A stretch of DNA of 64,000 nucleotides from Clostridia bacterium. Lineage in GTDB: Bacteria > Bacillota > Clostridia > Christensenellales > Borkfalkiaceae. The notes beneath the pieces are model-generated. The model was not told where the DNA came from. It saw only the letters and a program-made list of their open reading frames with translations, and made no database searches. The stretch is from NCBI GenBank assembly GCA_017463325.1, contig JAFTPK010000017.1, positions 39,492 through 103,491 on the forward strand, in the 5' to 3' direction. Both the position numbers and the translations under genes were made by a program. Positions 1 to 8,177 of the stretch are shown here, piece after piece (positions within the stretch are counted from its first letter, which is position 1; the number at the start of each line of letters is the position of its first letter).

Positions 1-959
1 TAAAGCTGATTTCTCGTTATTTAGAAGAACGTTTTTCCTTGTCGTACGATCCCTCCCAAATCTTGATTACGGTGGGCGGGAGCGAGGCGATAGACCTTGC
101 TTTTCGCGCCTGCATAGAGGCGGGTGAAGAGGTGCTCGTGCCCGACCCTTCTTACGTTTCCTACGCGCCGCTCGTCACTATGGCGTACGGAAAGGCGGTG
201 CCCGTGCCCTGCTACGAGGAGGACGGGTTTGCCGTTCGTGCGGAGGATATTGAAAGGGCGATCACCCCCAAAACGAAAGCGATTATTCTCACCTACCCTA
301 ATAACCCTACGGGGGCAATCGTTGCACGGGAGCGTTTGGAGCAGATCGCGCAAACGGTAATCAAGCACGACTTGCTTGTAATTACCGACGAGATCTACGC
401 TGAGCTTACCTACGGTCGCAAGCATTTTTCCATTGCTGCCTTGGAGGGTATGAAGGAGCGTACCGTCTACGTGGGCGGATTTTCCAAAGCCTTTGCTATG
501 ACGGGTTGGCGGCTTGGGTTCGTTTGCGCGCCGAAAGCGATCGACGACGCTATGTTTAAAATTCATCAATATTCCATGCTCTGTGCGCCTATCACCTCGC
601 AATACGCGGGGATTGAGGCGTTAAAGGACGGTTTTTCGGACGGCTTTGCCGCCGTGGAGGAGATGCGCGATTCGTACGATAAGCGTCGCCGTTTCGTCTT
701 ACATTCCCTGCAAGAGATCGGCTTGACCTGCTTTGAACCGCAAGGGGCGTTTTACGCTTTCCCCTCTGTGAAGAATACGGGGATGGACGCCGAAACGTTT
801 GCGGAGGAGCTTCTTCGCCGTCGAAAGGTGGCGGTTGTTCCCGGAAGCGCATTCGGTTCTTTCGGAAAATATAATTGCCGTCTTTCTTACGCGACGGGGC
901 TTTCATCGTTATCCGAGGCGTTTGACCGTATGGCGGCATTTTTAAACGAAATCAAATAA
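1..959 (+). CDS. class I PLP-dependent aminotransferase (5' end outside window)
   Basis: This is a fold-type I aminotransferase that probably acts on aspartate, alanine or an aromatic amino acid. The reading frame is open from base 3 with no stop (KLISRYLEERF...), so the TTG at 39 is not the real start and roughly the first 70-80 residues lie upstream of the window. Visible signatures are VGGSEAIDLA, the NPNNPTGA-like stretch YPNNPTGAIV, DEIYAELTYG and the PLP-lysine segment GGFSKAFAMTGWRLGF. The C-terminal domain ends in a normal RLSYATGLSSL stretch, so the 3' end is intact. The exact substrate cannot be read from the sequence. A second, distinct paralog lies at 11642. The gene is followed by a 280-base gap that carries the greA promoter. 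Confidence 0.9.
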   Translation, partial: KLISRYLEERFSLSYDPSQILITVGGSEAIDLAFRACIEAGEEVLVPDPSYVSYAPLVTMAYGKAVPVPCYEEDGFAVRAEDIERAITPKTKAIILTYPNNPTGAIVARERLEQIAQTVIKHDLLVITDEIYAELTYGRKHFSIAALEGMKERTVYVGGFSKAFAMTGWRLGFVCAPKAIDDAMFKIHQYSMLCAPITSQYAGIEALKDGFSDGFAAVEEMRDSYDKRRRFVLHSLQEIGLTCFEPQGAFYAFPSVKNTGMDAETFAEELLRRRKVAVVPGSAFGSFGKYNCRLSYATGLSSLSEAFDRMAAFLNEIK

Positions 960-1110
960 TTATTCACTTGTAAAAAAACAGACATACCGTGTCTTTTATG
1001 AACGAATATTTATTCGCGCCATAACGCATAAAAGAATAAAAACCGACCTTTTTCGTCAAAAATCTTTCGTGAAGAAAGGCAAAAAAATTATTTACCGTAG
1101 GTAAAAAGCA

Positions 1111-1139
1111 TTGACAAGGGTAAAAAAAAAGGGTATAAT
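1111..1139 (+). promoter_or_regulatory. sigma-A promoter of greA
   Basis: A perfect TTGACA (1111-1116) and a perfect TATAAT (1134-1139) are separated by 17 bases. The start of transcription would be near 1146, which leaves a leader of about 95 bases before greA. Confidence 0.88.
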
Positions 1140-1162
1140 GATAACAGTTTAATAAAGGAACG

Positions 1163-1191
1163 CCGTGGCTTGCCGATAAGGTAAGGCACGG
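1163..1191 (+). promoter_or_regulatory. leader stem-loop upstream of greA
   Basis: The arms CCGTGGCTTGCC (1163-1174) and GGTAAGGCACGG (1180-1191) form a 12-bp stem with one mismatch and one G-T pair around the loop GATAA. A moderately T-rich stretch follows (1196-1201). It could act as an attenuator; leader-encoded termination is known upstream of greA in enterobacteria, but no homology is claimed here. Confidence 0.55.
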
Positions 1192-1242
1192 TGGTATTTT
1201 TACGCGTTTGAAAGCGTGTGGAAATAAGGAGGGATAATCAAC

Positions 1243-1770
1243 ATGTCAAAACAGTATTTCACAGAAAAAGGCACGCTCGCGGAGATGGACGCTGAAAAGG
1301 TGTACATGTCGAGAGCGGGTTACGAGGAAGCGAAGTCGCACCTTAAATACCTGCAAACGACCAAACGCGACGAGATCGTTGCCCGCATCGCCGAAGCGAG
1401 AAGTCACGGCGATCTTTCGGAGAACGCCGAATACGACGCGGCGAGAAACGAACAGGCGGCTAACGAGGGAGAGATCGTCGAGCTGGAATATAAGCTCAAA
1501 AACAGAGAGATCTACGCAACGCCTTCGGAAGTGAATTTTGTTACGTTTGGGGTGAAGGTGACGGTGTACGACGAGGATTTTGAGGAGGAAGAGGATTACG
1601 AGATCACGGGTACTTTGGAGGCAGACGCAGACGCAGACGTGCCGAAGATTTCCAACGAATCCCCCGTCGGCGCGGCGTTGATCGGTCATAAAACGGGCGA
1701 TAAGGTCACCGTGACCCTTGCAAACGGCAACGAATTTGAATTGCTGATTAGAAATATTGAGCTTGCGTAA
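1243..1770 (+). CDS. greA: transcription elongation factor GreA
   Basis: GreA rescues backtracked RNA polymerase by stimulating cleavage of the extruded RNA 3' end. The protein has 175 residues. The N-terminal coiled coil carries the family signature ARSHGDLSENAEYDAARNEQ, with the acidic tip residues D and E that enter the polymerase secondary channel. The C-terminal FKBP-like domain is visible as SNESPVGAALIGHKTGDKV. About 18 extra residues precede the usual start of the family (MSRAGYEEAKSHL), although the upstream ATG at 1243 has the better ribosome site (AAGGAGG, 1227-1233). An acidic and alanine-rich insert (EEEEDY, ADADAD) lies between the two domains. lysS follows after 43 bases, an arrangement often seen in Clostridia. 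Confidence 0.95.
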   Translation: MSKQYFTEKGTLAEMDAEKVYMSRAGYEEAKSHLKYLQTTKRDEIVARIAEARSHGDLSENAEYDAARNEQAANEGEIVELEYKLKNREIYATPSEVNFVTFGVKVTVYDEDFEEEEDYEITGTLEADADADVPKISNESPVGAALIGHKTGDKVTVTLANGNEFELLIRNIELA

Positions 1771-1813
1771 AAGGCAAAACAGCTCCTTTTAAATGAACGA
1801 GAGGTAAAAGAAG

Positions 1814-3316
1814 ATGCAGGAAAACAACGGACAAGTTATCAGCGAAGAAGAACAGCTTGCAGAGCAAGCGCGTATCCGCAGAGAAAAGCTCGCAAAGCTC
1901 GTAGGCGAGGGGAAGAACCCCTACGAACAGGTGAAATATCCCGTGGATTCGGACAGCGCGACGGTCAAAGCGGCGTACGAGAAATACGAGGGAAAGACGG
2001 TGACGATGGCAGGGCGTATGATGTCCCGCCGCGTAATGGGTAAGGCCTCCTTTTCGCATATTTCGGACAAGAGCGGCTATATTCAAATTTACGTAACTCG
2101 CGACGATCTGGGCGAGGAAAATTATCTTTCCTATAAAAAGGATTACGATATCGGCGATATCGTCGGATTTAAGGGGTTTGTCTTCAAGACCAAAACAGGC
2201 GAGGTTTCCGTGCACGTTACGGAAATGATCATGCTCACCAAATCCCTGCTGCCTTTGCCTGAGAAATACAACGGCTTGCAGGACAAGGATATGAAGTACC
2301 GTCTTCGCCACCTTGATCTAATTATGAACGACGACGTGAAGAGCACTTTCCGCACCCGTTCCAAGATCTTGAAAGAGATCCGTGAGTATTTGGACGGTAG
2401 AGGGTATTTGGAGGTGGACACCCCTACCCTACTGCCTTTGGAGATCGGCGCGGATGCCCGTCCGTTCAAAACCCACCACAACGCCCTCGACCTCGATATG
2501 TATATGCGTATCGAAACGGAGCTTTTCTTAAAGCGTTTGATTGTCGGGGGACTCGACAGGGTTTACGAGGTGGGGCGCATCTTCCGTAACGAGGGTATGG
2601 ATGCTTTCCACAACCCCGAGTTCACGACGATTGAAATGTATCAGGCGTATAGTGATTATTTCGATATGATGGATTTGATTGAGGATATGTATAAGACGGT
2701 GACCAAGAACGTTTGCGGCACCCTCGACATTACCTATCAAGGGGAAACGATCCACATGGGCGAATGGACGAGAATGACGATGGCAGAGGCGGTGAAAAAG
2801 TACACGGGTCTTGATTACAACGACTGGAAGAGCGACGAGGACGCCCGCAAGATCGCGAAAGAAAAAGGGATTGAGTTGGAGCACGGCGACAACGCAACGA
2901 AGGGGCATGTCCTGATTGAGCTTTTCGACAAATACGTTGAGGACAATCTGATCCAGCCCACGATCATCTACGATTATCCCGTAGAGAACTCCCCGCTTGC
3001 TAAGCGTAAGCCCTCCGACCCTGCGTTCACCGAACGCTTTGAATACTTTATTTGCGGTCACGAATACGGCAATGCGTTCTCGGAGTTGAACGACCCGATT
3101 GATCAAAAGCAGCGTATGCAAAAGCAGGTGGACGCAAAGCGTGCAAAAGGCAACAACGACGCGAAGATCGACGAGGATTTCATCAACGCGCTCGAATACG
3201 GTCTGCCGCCGACAGGCGGTTTGGGACTGGGGTTAGACCGTTTGGTGATGCTGCTCACGGACAGCTCGACCATTCGTGACGTAATCCTCTTCCCCACCAT
3301 GAAACCTAAGAAATAA
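1814..3316 (+). CDS. lysS: lysyl-tRNA synthetase, class II
   Basis: This enzyme charges tRNA-Lys with lysine in the cytoplasm. The 500 residues match the usual class II LysRS length. An N-terminal OB-fold anticodon-binding domain (about residues 60-170, VTMAGRMMSRRVMGKASF) is followed by the class II catalytic core. Motif 2 is visible in RVYEVGRIFRNEGMDAFHN and motif 3 in GLGLGLDRLVMLLTD. The start ATG at 1814 has a GAGAGGTAAAAGAAG-type upstream region. It is probably co-transcribed with greA from the promoter at 1111, since no separate promoter was seen in the 43-base gap. No frameshift or missing motif was noticed. Confidence 0.97.
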   Translation: MQENNGQVISEEEQLAEQARIRREKLAKLVGEGKNPYEQVKYPVDSDSATVKAAYEKYEGKTVTMAGRMMSRRVMGKASFSHISDKSGYIQIYVTRDDLGEENYLSYKKDYDIGDIVGFKGFVFKTKTGEVSVHVTEMIMLTKSLLPLPEKYNGLQDKDMKYRLRHLDLIMNDDVKSTFRTRSKILKEIREYLDGRGYLEVDTPTLLPLEIGADARPFKTHHNALDLDMYMRIETELFLKRLIVGGLDRVYEVGRIFRNEGMDAFHNPEFTTIEMYQAYSDYFDMMDLIEDMYKTVTKNVCGTLDITYQGETIHMGEWTRMTMAEAVKKYTGLDYNDWKSDEDARKIAKEKGIELEHGDNATKGHVLIELFDKYVEDNLIQPTIIYDYPVENSPLAKRKPSDPAFTERFEYFICGHEYGNAFSELNDPIDQKQRMQKQVDAKRAKGNNDAKIDEDFINALEYGLPPTGGLGLGLDRLVMLLTDSSTIRDVILFPTMKPKK

Positions 3317-3324
3317 ATTAAAAT

Positions 3325-3379
3325 GGGAAGTTTTCCCGCGTTTTCGCGGCGATATCACTTCCCTTTCACTTTCTTATTT
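3325..3379 (+). terminator. terminator-like double stem-loop after lysS
   Basis: GGGAAGT (3325-3331) pairs with ACTTCCC (3357-3363), and an inner stem CCGCG (3336-3340) pairs with CGCGG (3345-3349). The T-rich stretch TTTCACTTTCTTATTTT follows. It is the likely end of the greA-lysS transcript. Confidence 0.6.
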
Positions 3380-3416
3380 TATACTGCAAAATAAGAAATT
3401 ACGCGGAGGAAAATCT

Positions 3417-4472
3417 ATGGACGCAAAAATCACGAAAACCAGACTTGCGCAAATGCTTTCCTACGACTGGCTGAAAATCGTAGGCTGTGCGCTTGCTGTC
3501 ATTTTCGTTTGGGTGCTGATTTTTACGTGGACGGCTACCCGTATCACTTCAACGCAGCAATACGCCATTCACAACTATTTCGGCGTCAACCTTGGGAACG
3601 GGTTTTACGACGATTATACGGATTTTGCCAAAGGCGAGGTTTTTTCCTACGAGGTATTCGAGGTGGAGAGCGTGGATATCAACCAAGACCAAACGGTTGG
3701 TTATCAGCTCTTGGAAACCCGTTGGGCGGTGGGCGAAGCGGACGTCATGTTTATCGCCGATTACGAGGATACGAGCACCTATTACGACGCCGAGGGAAAT
3801 ATGCTTACGGAGGTGAAAGAGGATACCGAGTATTTCTATAAGAGCTATTTGGAAAAATTCGGAAAAAGTATGTATTTCCGTTCTACGGCTCGTCTTGACG
3901 ACGGGGAAAAGGATGGCTATTTTACGCAAATGAAGACCTATCTTTCTCAATTTTACGAGGTGACGGGCGTGACGGAAAAGACGTTTGGAAACGTCACTCT
4001 TTCGGTGGCTGATTTTGACGAAAATTCTTTTAACGAGGAGCTTGTAAAACAGAAATTCAAAGAGCGCGCGACGAAAAATAAGGATAAGCGTTATAAAAAG
4101 GAGGCTGAATGGGCGAAAGGGTATGCGGACGAGATTGCCCGTATTCAAGCCTACGAGGCGGCGTATGAGGACTTCTTCTCCTATTTGGAGCGTGGGTATA
4201 TTGCTCTTAACGAATGGAGCTACGATTTGGAAAATCCCTTGTACGTCAAAGGGGGTGTGTATAGCGTCAACCTTTGCCCTGACGAGGAGCGTATGCCTAC
4301 CTTAAAAGAGGATTTTTATTACCGTCAGCAAACGGAGGACGGAAAATATTTCACAACGGCAAAGAATATGAACGTGTTGTTTGTCGAGCTTGACGGGCTT
4401 GATCCCGATTTTAAATACGAAAATATCTTGCTTGTCAACGAGATTGTTCGTCGGCACGCCGTCGATTTGTGA
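3417..4472 (+). CDS. hypothetical membrane-anchored protein
   Basis: I do not recognise this 351-residue protein. A short basic N-terminus is followed by a single hydrophobic helix at about residues 20-43 (KIVGCALAVIFVWVLIFTW). The remaining 300 or so residues are soluble, acidic and tyrosine-rich, and by the positive-inside rule probably face the outside. A lysine-rich helical stretch lies around residues 215-240 (KERATKNKDKRYKKEAEW). No enzyme motif was seen. The start at 3417 follows a good ribosome site (GCGGAGGAAAA). The yaaO-like gene begins 25 bases downstream on the same strand, so the two may share a transcript. Confidence 0.75.
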   Translation: MDAKITKTRLAQMLSYDWLKIVGCALAVIFVWVLIFTWTATRITSTQQYAIHNYFGVNLGNGFYDDYTDFAKGEVFSYEVFEVESVDINQDQTVGYQLLETRWAVGEADVMFIADYEDTSTYYDAEGNMLTEVKEDTEYFYKSYLEKFGKSMYFRSTARLDDGEKDGYFTQMKTYLSQFYEVTGVTEKTFGNVTLSVADFDENSFNEELVKQKFKERATKNKDKRYKKEAEWAKGYADEIARIQAYEAAYEDFFSYLERGYIALNEWSYDLENPLYVKGGVYSVNLCPDEERMPTLKEDFYYRQQTEDGKYFTTAKNMNVLFVELDGLDPDFKYENILLVNEIVRRHAVDL

Positions 4473-4497
4473 TCGAGTACAAAATGCGGAGGGAAGG

Positions 4498-5775
4498 ATG
4501 CGAAGTTTTTTAAAGGACAAAAAAACGCTGAAAGCCTGCCGCATTTATTCTATGCTGAAAAGACACGCGCGGCAAAGACGGGTATCTTTCCACACCCCCG
4601 GTCATAAAATAGGGAAGTGGGACATTACCGAGCTACCCTTTTCCGATAACCTTGCTTCGCCCACGGGCTGCATTGCAACGGCGCAGGCGGAGATTGCCTC
4701 CCTGCTCGGCGCGGAAAAAAGCTTTCTTTTAACGGACGGGAGCACTTCGGGGGTATATTCGATCTTGCACGCGGCGCGCACGCTTGGCGTGAAAAGGGTG
4801 GCGGCACCCGCTCTTTCCCATCAAAGCTTTTTTAAGGGCTGTGAACTGATGGGTTTGACCCCCGTTTTGTTTTCACTCGGTAGCGTCGGCGGAATTCCTT
4901 TGCCTGTGGAAAAAGCGGATTTTCTCGACGTGCTTAAAAGCGCGGACGCCCTCTTTCTTACCTCCCCCGATTATTACGGGAATATCCCCGAGCTTGCGGC
5001 GGTGAAAGAGATTTGCGAGCGGGAAAACAAATGGCTCTTAATTGACGGTGCCCACGGCGGGCACTTACGGCACGAGCCGCTTTTGTATGCCGGTACGTAC
5101 GCGCATTTATGGGTGGACGGGGTACATAAGAGCTTGCCTGCCTTAACGCAGGGCGCGGTGGTGAGCGCGAAAACGAAAGAAACGGCGGTCGCGTTGGAAC
5201 GTGCGGTGAGTTATTTCCGTACGACTAGCCCCTCTTATCCTATTATGGCGTCGGTGGAGTACGCGGTGAAGTACCCGAGAAATTTACCCGTTGAAAAAAA
5301 AGCGAGAGAGCTTTGCTTTCACTATGGTCGATTTGGCGGCGACTGGACGAAGCTCATTGTGCGCGTAAAAGACGGCGTCGAGGCGCAAAAAACATTTGAA
5401 AAAGCGGGCGTGGACGCCGAATTTCAAGAGGGAAACCTGTTTTGCTTTTACCTTTCCCCCGCTACGCCGCTACGGGCGTTGCACCGCTTGGAAAAACTGC
5501 TAAAAAAACTTGCGGTAAAGGGCGGCGAAAACTTTGTTGAACGCGTACCTGCCCCCCTCTTTTTAACCAAAGAGGAGGAAATGCGAGGAACGGAAGAGGT
5601 AGAGCTTATCCGTGCGGAGGGGCGTATTTGCGCCGAGCAATGCGGCATTTTTCCGCCCTGTTTGCCCGTGTTGTTTGCGGGGGAGAAGATCGGTAGAGAA
5701 AAAATAGAAAAATTACTTCGCGCGTCCTCGACGTTTGGGCTTCGCGAGGAAAAAATTACGGTGGTGAAAAAGTGA
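4498..5775 (+). CDS. Orn/Lys/Arg decarboxylase-family PLP protein (YaaO-like)
   Basis: This is a fold-type I PLP protein of the Orn/Lys/Arg decarboxylase major-domain family, 425 residues long. The family includes Bacillus YaaO. Visible features are FHTPGHK near the N-terminus, LTDGSTSG for cofactor phosphate binding, DGAHGGH, and VDGVHKSLP, which places the PLP lysine at residue 211. I chose the ATG at 4498 because GGAGGG lies six bases upstream; a longer open frame begins inside the previous gene without a ribosome site. The gene overlaps tmk by four bases. The yaaO-tmk order is also found in Bacillus. The substrate is uncertain. Confidence 0.88.
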   Translation: MRSFLKDKKTLKACRIYSMLKRHARQRRVSFHTPGHKIGKWDITELPFSDNLASPTGCIATAQAEIASLLGAEKSFLLTDGSTSGVYSILHAARTLGVKRVAAPALSHQSFFKGCELMGLTPVLFSLGSVGGIPLPVEKADFLDVLKSADALFLTSPDYYGNIPELAAVKEICERENKWLLIDGAHGGHLRHEPLLYAGTYAHLWVDGVHKSLPALTQGAVVSAKTKETAVALERAVSYFRTTSPSYPIMASVEYAVKYPRNLPVEKKARELCFHYGRFGGDWTKLIVRVKDGVEAQKTFEKAGVDAEFQEGNLFCFYLSPATPLRALHRLEKLLKKLAVKGGENFVERVPAPLFLTKEEEMRGTEEVELIRAEGRICAEQCGIFPPCLPVLFAGEKIGREKIEKLLRASSTFGLREEKITVVKK

Positions 5776-6404
5776 CGAAAGAAAATGGAAGATTCGTAAC
5801 CTTCGAGGGCTGCGACGGGTGCGGCAAAAGCACGCAATTAAAGCTTCTTAGCGAGTATTTGCAGCAGGAGCAGATCGAACATATTTTCACGCGTGAGCCA
5901 GGCGGCGGAAAAATTTCCGAAGCCATCAGAGAAATTTTACTTAGCGGCAAGAACGCCGAAATGGGCGACGAGTGCGAGGCACTTTTATACGCCGCGTCGC
6001 GCGCGCAACATATTAAAGATCGCGTGCAGCCTGCTTTGCGCGAAGGAAAACTGGTTGTGTGCGATCGGTACGTGGATTCGTCGTTTGCTTATCAAGCGTT
6101 TGCACGCGGGCTGGGCTTTTCGTTTATTGAAAAGATCAATGCGTTTGCCCTTGAAAAATTTTTGCCTGACGTGACGATATTTTTTGATTTATCGCCGCGG
6201 GAGGCGTTTGCGAGGAAAAAGGGCGCGGACGCGGACGATCGGTTAGAGCAAGCGGGGCTTGCTTTCCACGAGCGGGTGTACGAGGGGTATCTTTCCCTTT
6301 GTGAAAAATATCCCGAACGGATTGTTAAGATCGACGCACGTAGGAGTATTGAGGAGATCGCGAAAGAGGTCTTGTCTGTATTAAAGGCGAGGGGTTGTTT
6401 TTAA
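5772..6404 (+). CDS. tmk: thymidylate kinase
   Basis: Thymidylate kinase phosphorylates dTMP to dTDP for DNA precursor supply. The 210 residues include the P-loop GCDGCGKST at residues 13-21, the substrate-binding TREPGG, the CDRYVDSS motif and a lid-like region around RKKGADADDRLE. The start is a GTG at 5772 whose bases overlap the TGA stop of the yaaO-like gene, so translation is probably coupled. The stop at 6402-6404 shares one base with the ATG of mntP. The gene is complete and unremarkable for a Firmicute Tmk. Confidence 0.96.
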   Translation: MTKENGRFVTFEGCDGCGKSTQLKLLSEYLQQEQIEHIFTREPGGGKISEAIREILLSGKNAEMGDECEALLYAASRAQHIKDRVQPALREGKLVVCDRYVDSSFAYQAFARGLGFSFIEKINAFALEKFLPDVTIFFDLSPREAFARKKGADADDRLEQAGLAFHERVYEGYLSLCEKYPERIVKIDARRSIEEIAKEVLSVLKARGCF

Positions 6405-7048
6405 TGGGTGCGTTCGACGTAGTATTGCTTGGCATTGCCCTTTCCATGGACGCGTGTGCCGTGGGGCTTACTAACGGTATGACTATGCCAAAGCTCGGCG
6501 TGGGAAAGGCCGTGTTAATCGCTTTATTTTTCGGGGTGTTTCAGGCGTTGATGCCGCTGATCGGGTATTTCGTTACAGACCTGCTTGCCTCTCATTTCAT
6601 GGCGACGTTTGAAAAGGTGTCCTCCGTTTTGTCTTTCGTTATCTTGGCTGCGCTCGGTGGGAAGATGATCTACGACGGTGTGAAAGAGATCAGGGAGAAA
6701 AGGCGCGCGGGGAACTCTCCCTCGTGCGTTGGTTGTGAAAACGCAGGGGAGGCGCTGGAAGAAGAAAAAAGCCTGCCGCTGGGCAAGCTTTTTCTGCAAG
6801 CGTTGGCAACGTCGATCGACGCGCTTGCCGTCGGCGTCACTTTAAAAATGGCTGCCATTTCAGGCGGGATCGCGTTTGGCGTCTTTGGCGCGGTTGGAAT
6901 GATCGGCTTTATCACCCTGGGTCTTTCCTTTATCGCCGTGCAGCTTGGAAAAAAGATCGGCGCAGGTCTTGCCGATAAAGCGGAGATCGTCGGCGGTGTT
7001 ATGCTTATTTTAATAGGCTTAAAGTTGCTTTTTGAGGGGCTGTTATAA
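6404..7048 (+). CDS. mntP: manganese efflux pump MntP
   Basis: MntP (formerly YebN) exports Mn2+ through the cytoplasmic membrane. The 214-residue protein has six predicted membrane helices in two repeats. Each repeat carries the conserved acidic motif: ALSMDACAVG with Asp16 in helix 1 and ATSIDALAVG with Asp139 in helix 4. A cytoplasmic loop between the halves (about residues 95-125) is charged and holds two cysteines (CVGC). The ATG at 6404 overlaps the tmk stop by one base; GAGGGG lies upstream. An upstream in-frame TTG is less likely. No manganese riboswitch was seen, as expected for an internal operon gene. Confidence 0.93.
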   Translation: MGAFDVVLLGIALSMDACAVGLTNGMTMPKLGVGKAVLIALFFGVFQALMPLIGYFVTDLLASHFMATFEKVSSVLSFVILAALGGKMIYDGVKEIREKRRAGNSPSCVGCENAGEALEEEKSLPLGKLFLQALATSIDALAVGVTLKMAAISGGIAFGVFGAVGMIGFITLGLSFIAVQLGKKIGAGLADKAEIVGGVMLILIGLKLLFEGLL

Positions 7049-7049
7049 T

Positions 7050-8177
7050 CTACCGTACCCCCTCGAAACGGACGGTAAGCTCTAATTTTAGTCGCTCGGG
7101 TAGAGTTTCTTTGAGCGTTTCAAAAGAATTATTTTCATATTTTTGCAGCATACCCGTTGCTTCAAATACGTCAAATCCGATCGCCTTGCACCTTTCGTGC
7201 AGGGCGATAATTTGTTGCGATAAAGTCTTTTCCGCAACGGCTAACGCCCCGTCGGGAAGATCGCCCGCGTCTTTTAGCTTATCGGCAGGACGGGGCTTAA
7301 CGCTATCCCGAATCCCGACGTAAAAAGCAAGCTCGGCTTGTAAAGTAGGCGTATCGTCGCGCAAGGAAAAGCGTAATTTCGGCTTACTTTTACGGATATT
7401 GACGGTACAGCCGCCGCTTGAAAGAGGAAAGGTGTAATCGGCGAGGCGAAGAGGGTTTTTTACAGCGGTCAAGGCAAAGGTTTCTTCGCCGCTTAACACA
7501 CCCACCTTTTTCCCCTCTTTCACAAGGACGGTTTTTTCTGCTTTAAAAAAGTCCTCGTCCTTTTCTATGAGGGGTAAAAACCCCGAGCTTCCCGCTCCGA
7601 AATATCCCATCGCAAAATCTTTTAGGCTGACAGGCAGAGCGGTGCCCGCCGTTTTGGCGGTGTCCGATAAAATCTTTTCAAGGGCGAGCGCGGAGGATTT
7701 TCCAAGCGGCGTGGAGGATTTTAATACTTCCGCGGCGCTGCCGTTTACCGTCGTTACTTGACAGGTTGCGTTCATATATTCGTCCAACAGGAAAAAATCG
7801 AGCGCCTCAAAACAGTTTTGTTTCAAAACACTTTCCCCGAGCACAAGTACGCGGCAAAAGACGAGCTTGACCTGCCATCCCGTTGCTTTTTCCGCAGAGG
7901 CTAAGGCCTCCGCCACCGTTTTCCCTTTACCGTTTACGCAAGGATATTCTTCCTTTCCTCCGTCCGCACCCCCGCCGCCGCCGCTTTTAGAACCGTCTTT
8001 CGAGGGGTTGGCGATTTGCACGGCGAGGGAAAATTCCTCTTCCTCCTTGTCAATGGCAATCGCCGTTACGATTGCGGTTTTTTGTGCGGCGATTAGCCCG
8101 AAGTCGTTGGTAAAAAAGAAAAAAGCAAGCGTGAAAAGGATTAGAAGATAATAGTGTACCGTTCGTTTAGCGTGCAT
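7050..8177 (-). CDS. Ger(x)C-family spore germination protein
   Basis: This is the C subunit of a nutrient germinant receptor in the spore inner membrane. From the start at 8177 it has 375 residues. I preferred that ATG because AAGGAGG lies seven bases upstream; it is six codons inside the longest frame. The N-terminal hydrophobic segment (YYLLILFTLAFFFF) is followed by IVTAIAIDKEE, the usual first strand of Ger(x)C proteins. The typical lipobox cysteine is absent, so the protein is probably anchored by an uncleaved helix rather than by lipid. A glycine-rich loop (SGGGGGADGG) follows. The start lies inside the end of the gerB-like gene (11-base overlap), so the genes are co-translated. Confidence 0.88.
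   Translation of the reverse strand: MHAKRTVHYYLLILFTLAFFFFTNDFGLIAAQKTAIVTAIAIDKEEEEFSLAVQIANPSKDGSKSGGGGGADGGKEEYPCVNGKGKTVAEALASAEKATGWQVKLVFCRVLVLGESVLKQNCFEALDFFLLDEYMNATCQVTTVNGSAAEVLKSSTPLGKSSALALEKILSDTAKTAGTALPVSLKDFAMGYFGAGSSGFLPLIEKDEDFFKAEKTVLVKEGKKVGVLSGEETFALTAVKNPLRLADYTFPLSSGGCTVNIRKSKPKLRFSLRDDTPTLQAELAFYVGIRDSVKPRPADKLKDAGDLPDGALAVAEKTLSQQIIALHERCKAIGFDVFEATGMLQKYENNSFETLKETLPERLKLELTVRFEGVR

Larger units (their letters stand above)
960..1242 (+). other. intergenic region before greA
   Basis: This gap has no gene. It holds a short AT-rich palindrome (CGAATA-TT-TATTCG near 1003), the consensus greA promoter at 1111-1139 and a leader of about 95 bases with a strong stem-loop. 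No clear terminator for the preceding aminotransferase gene was found. Confidence 0.6.
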
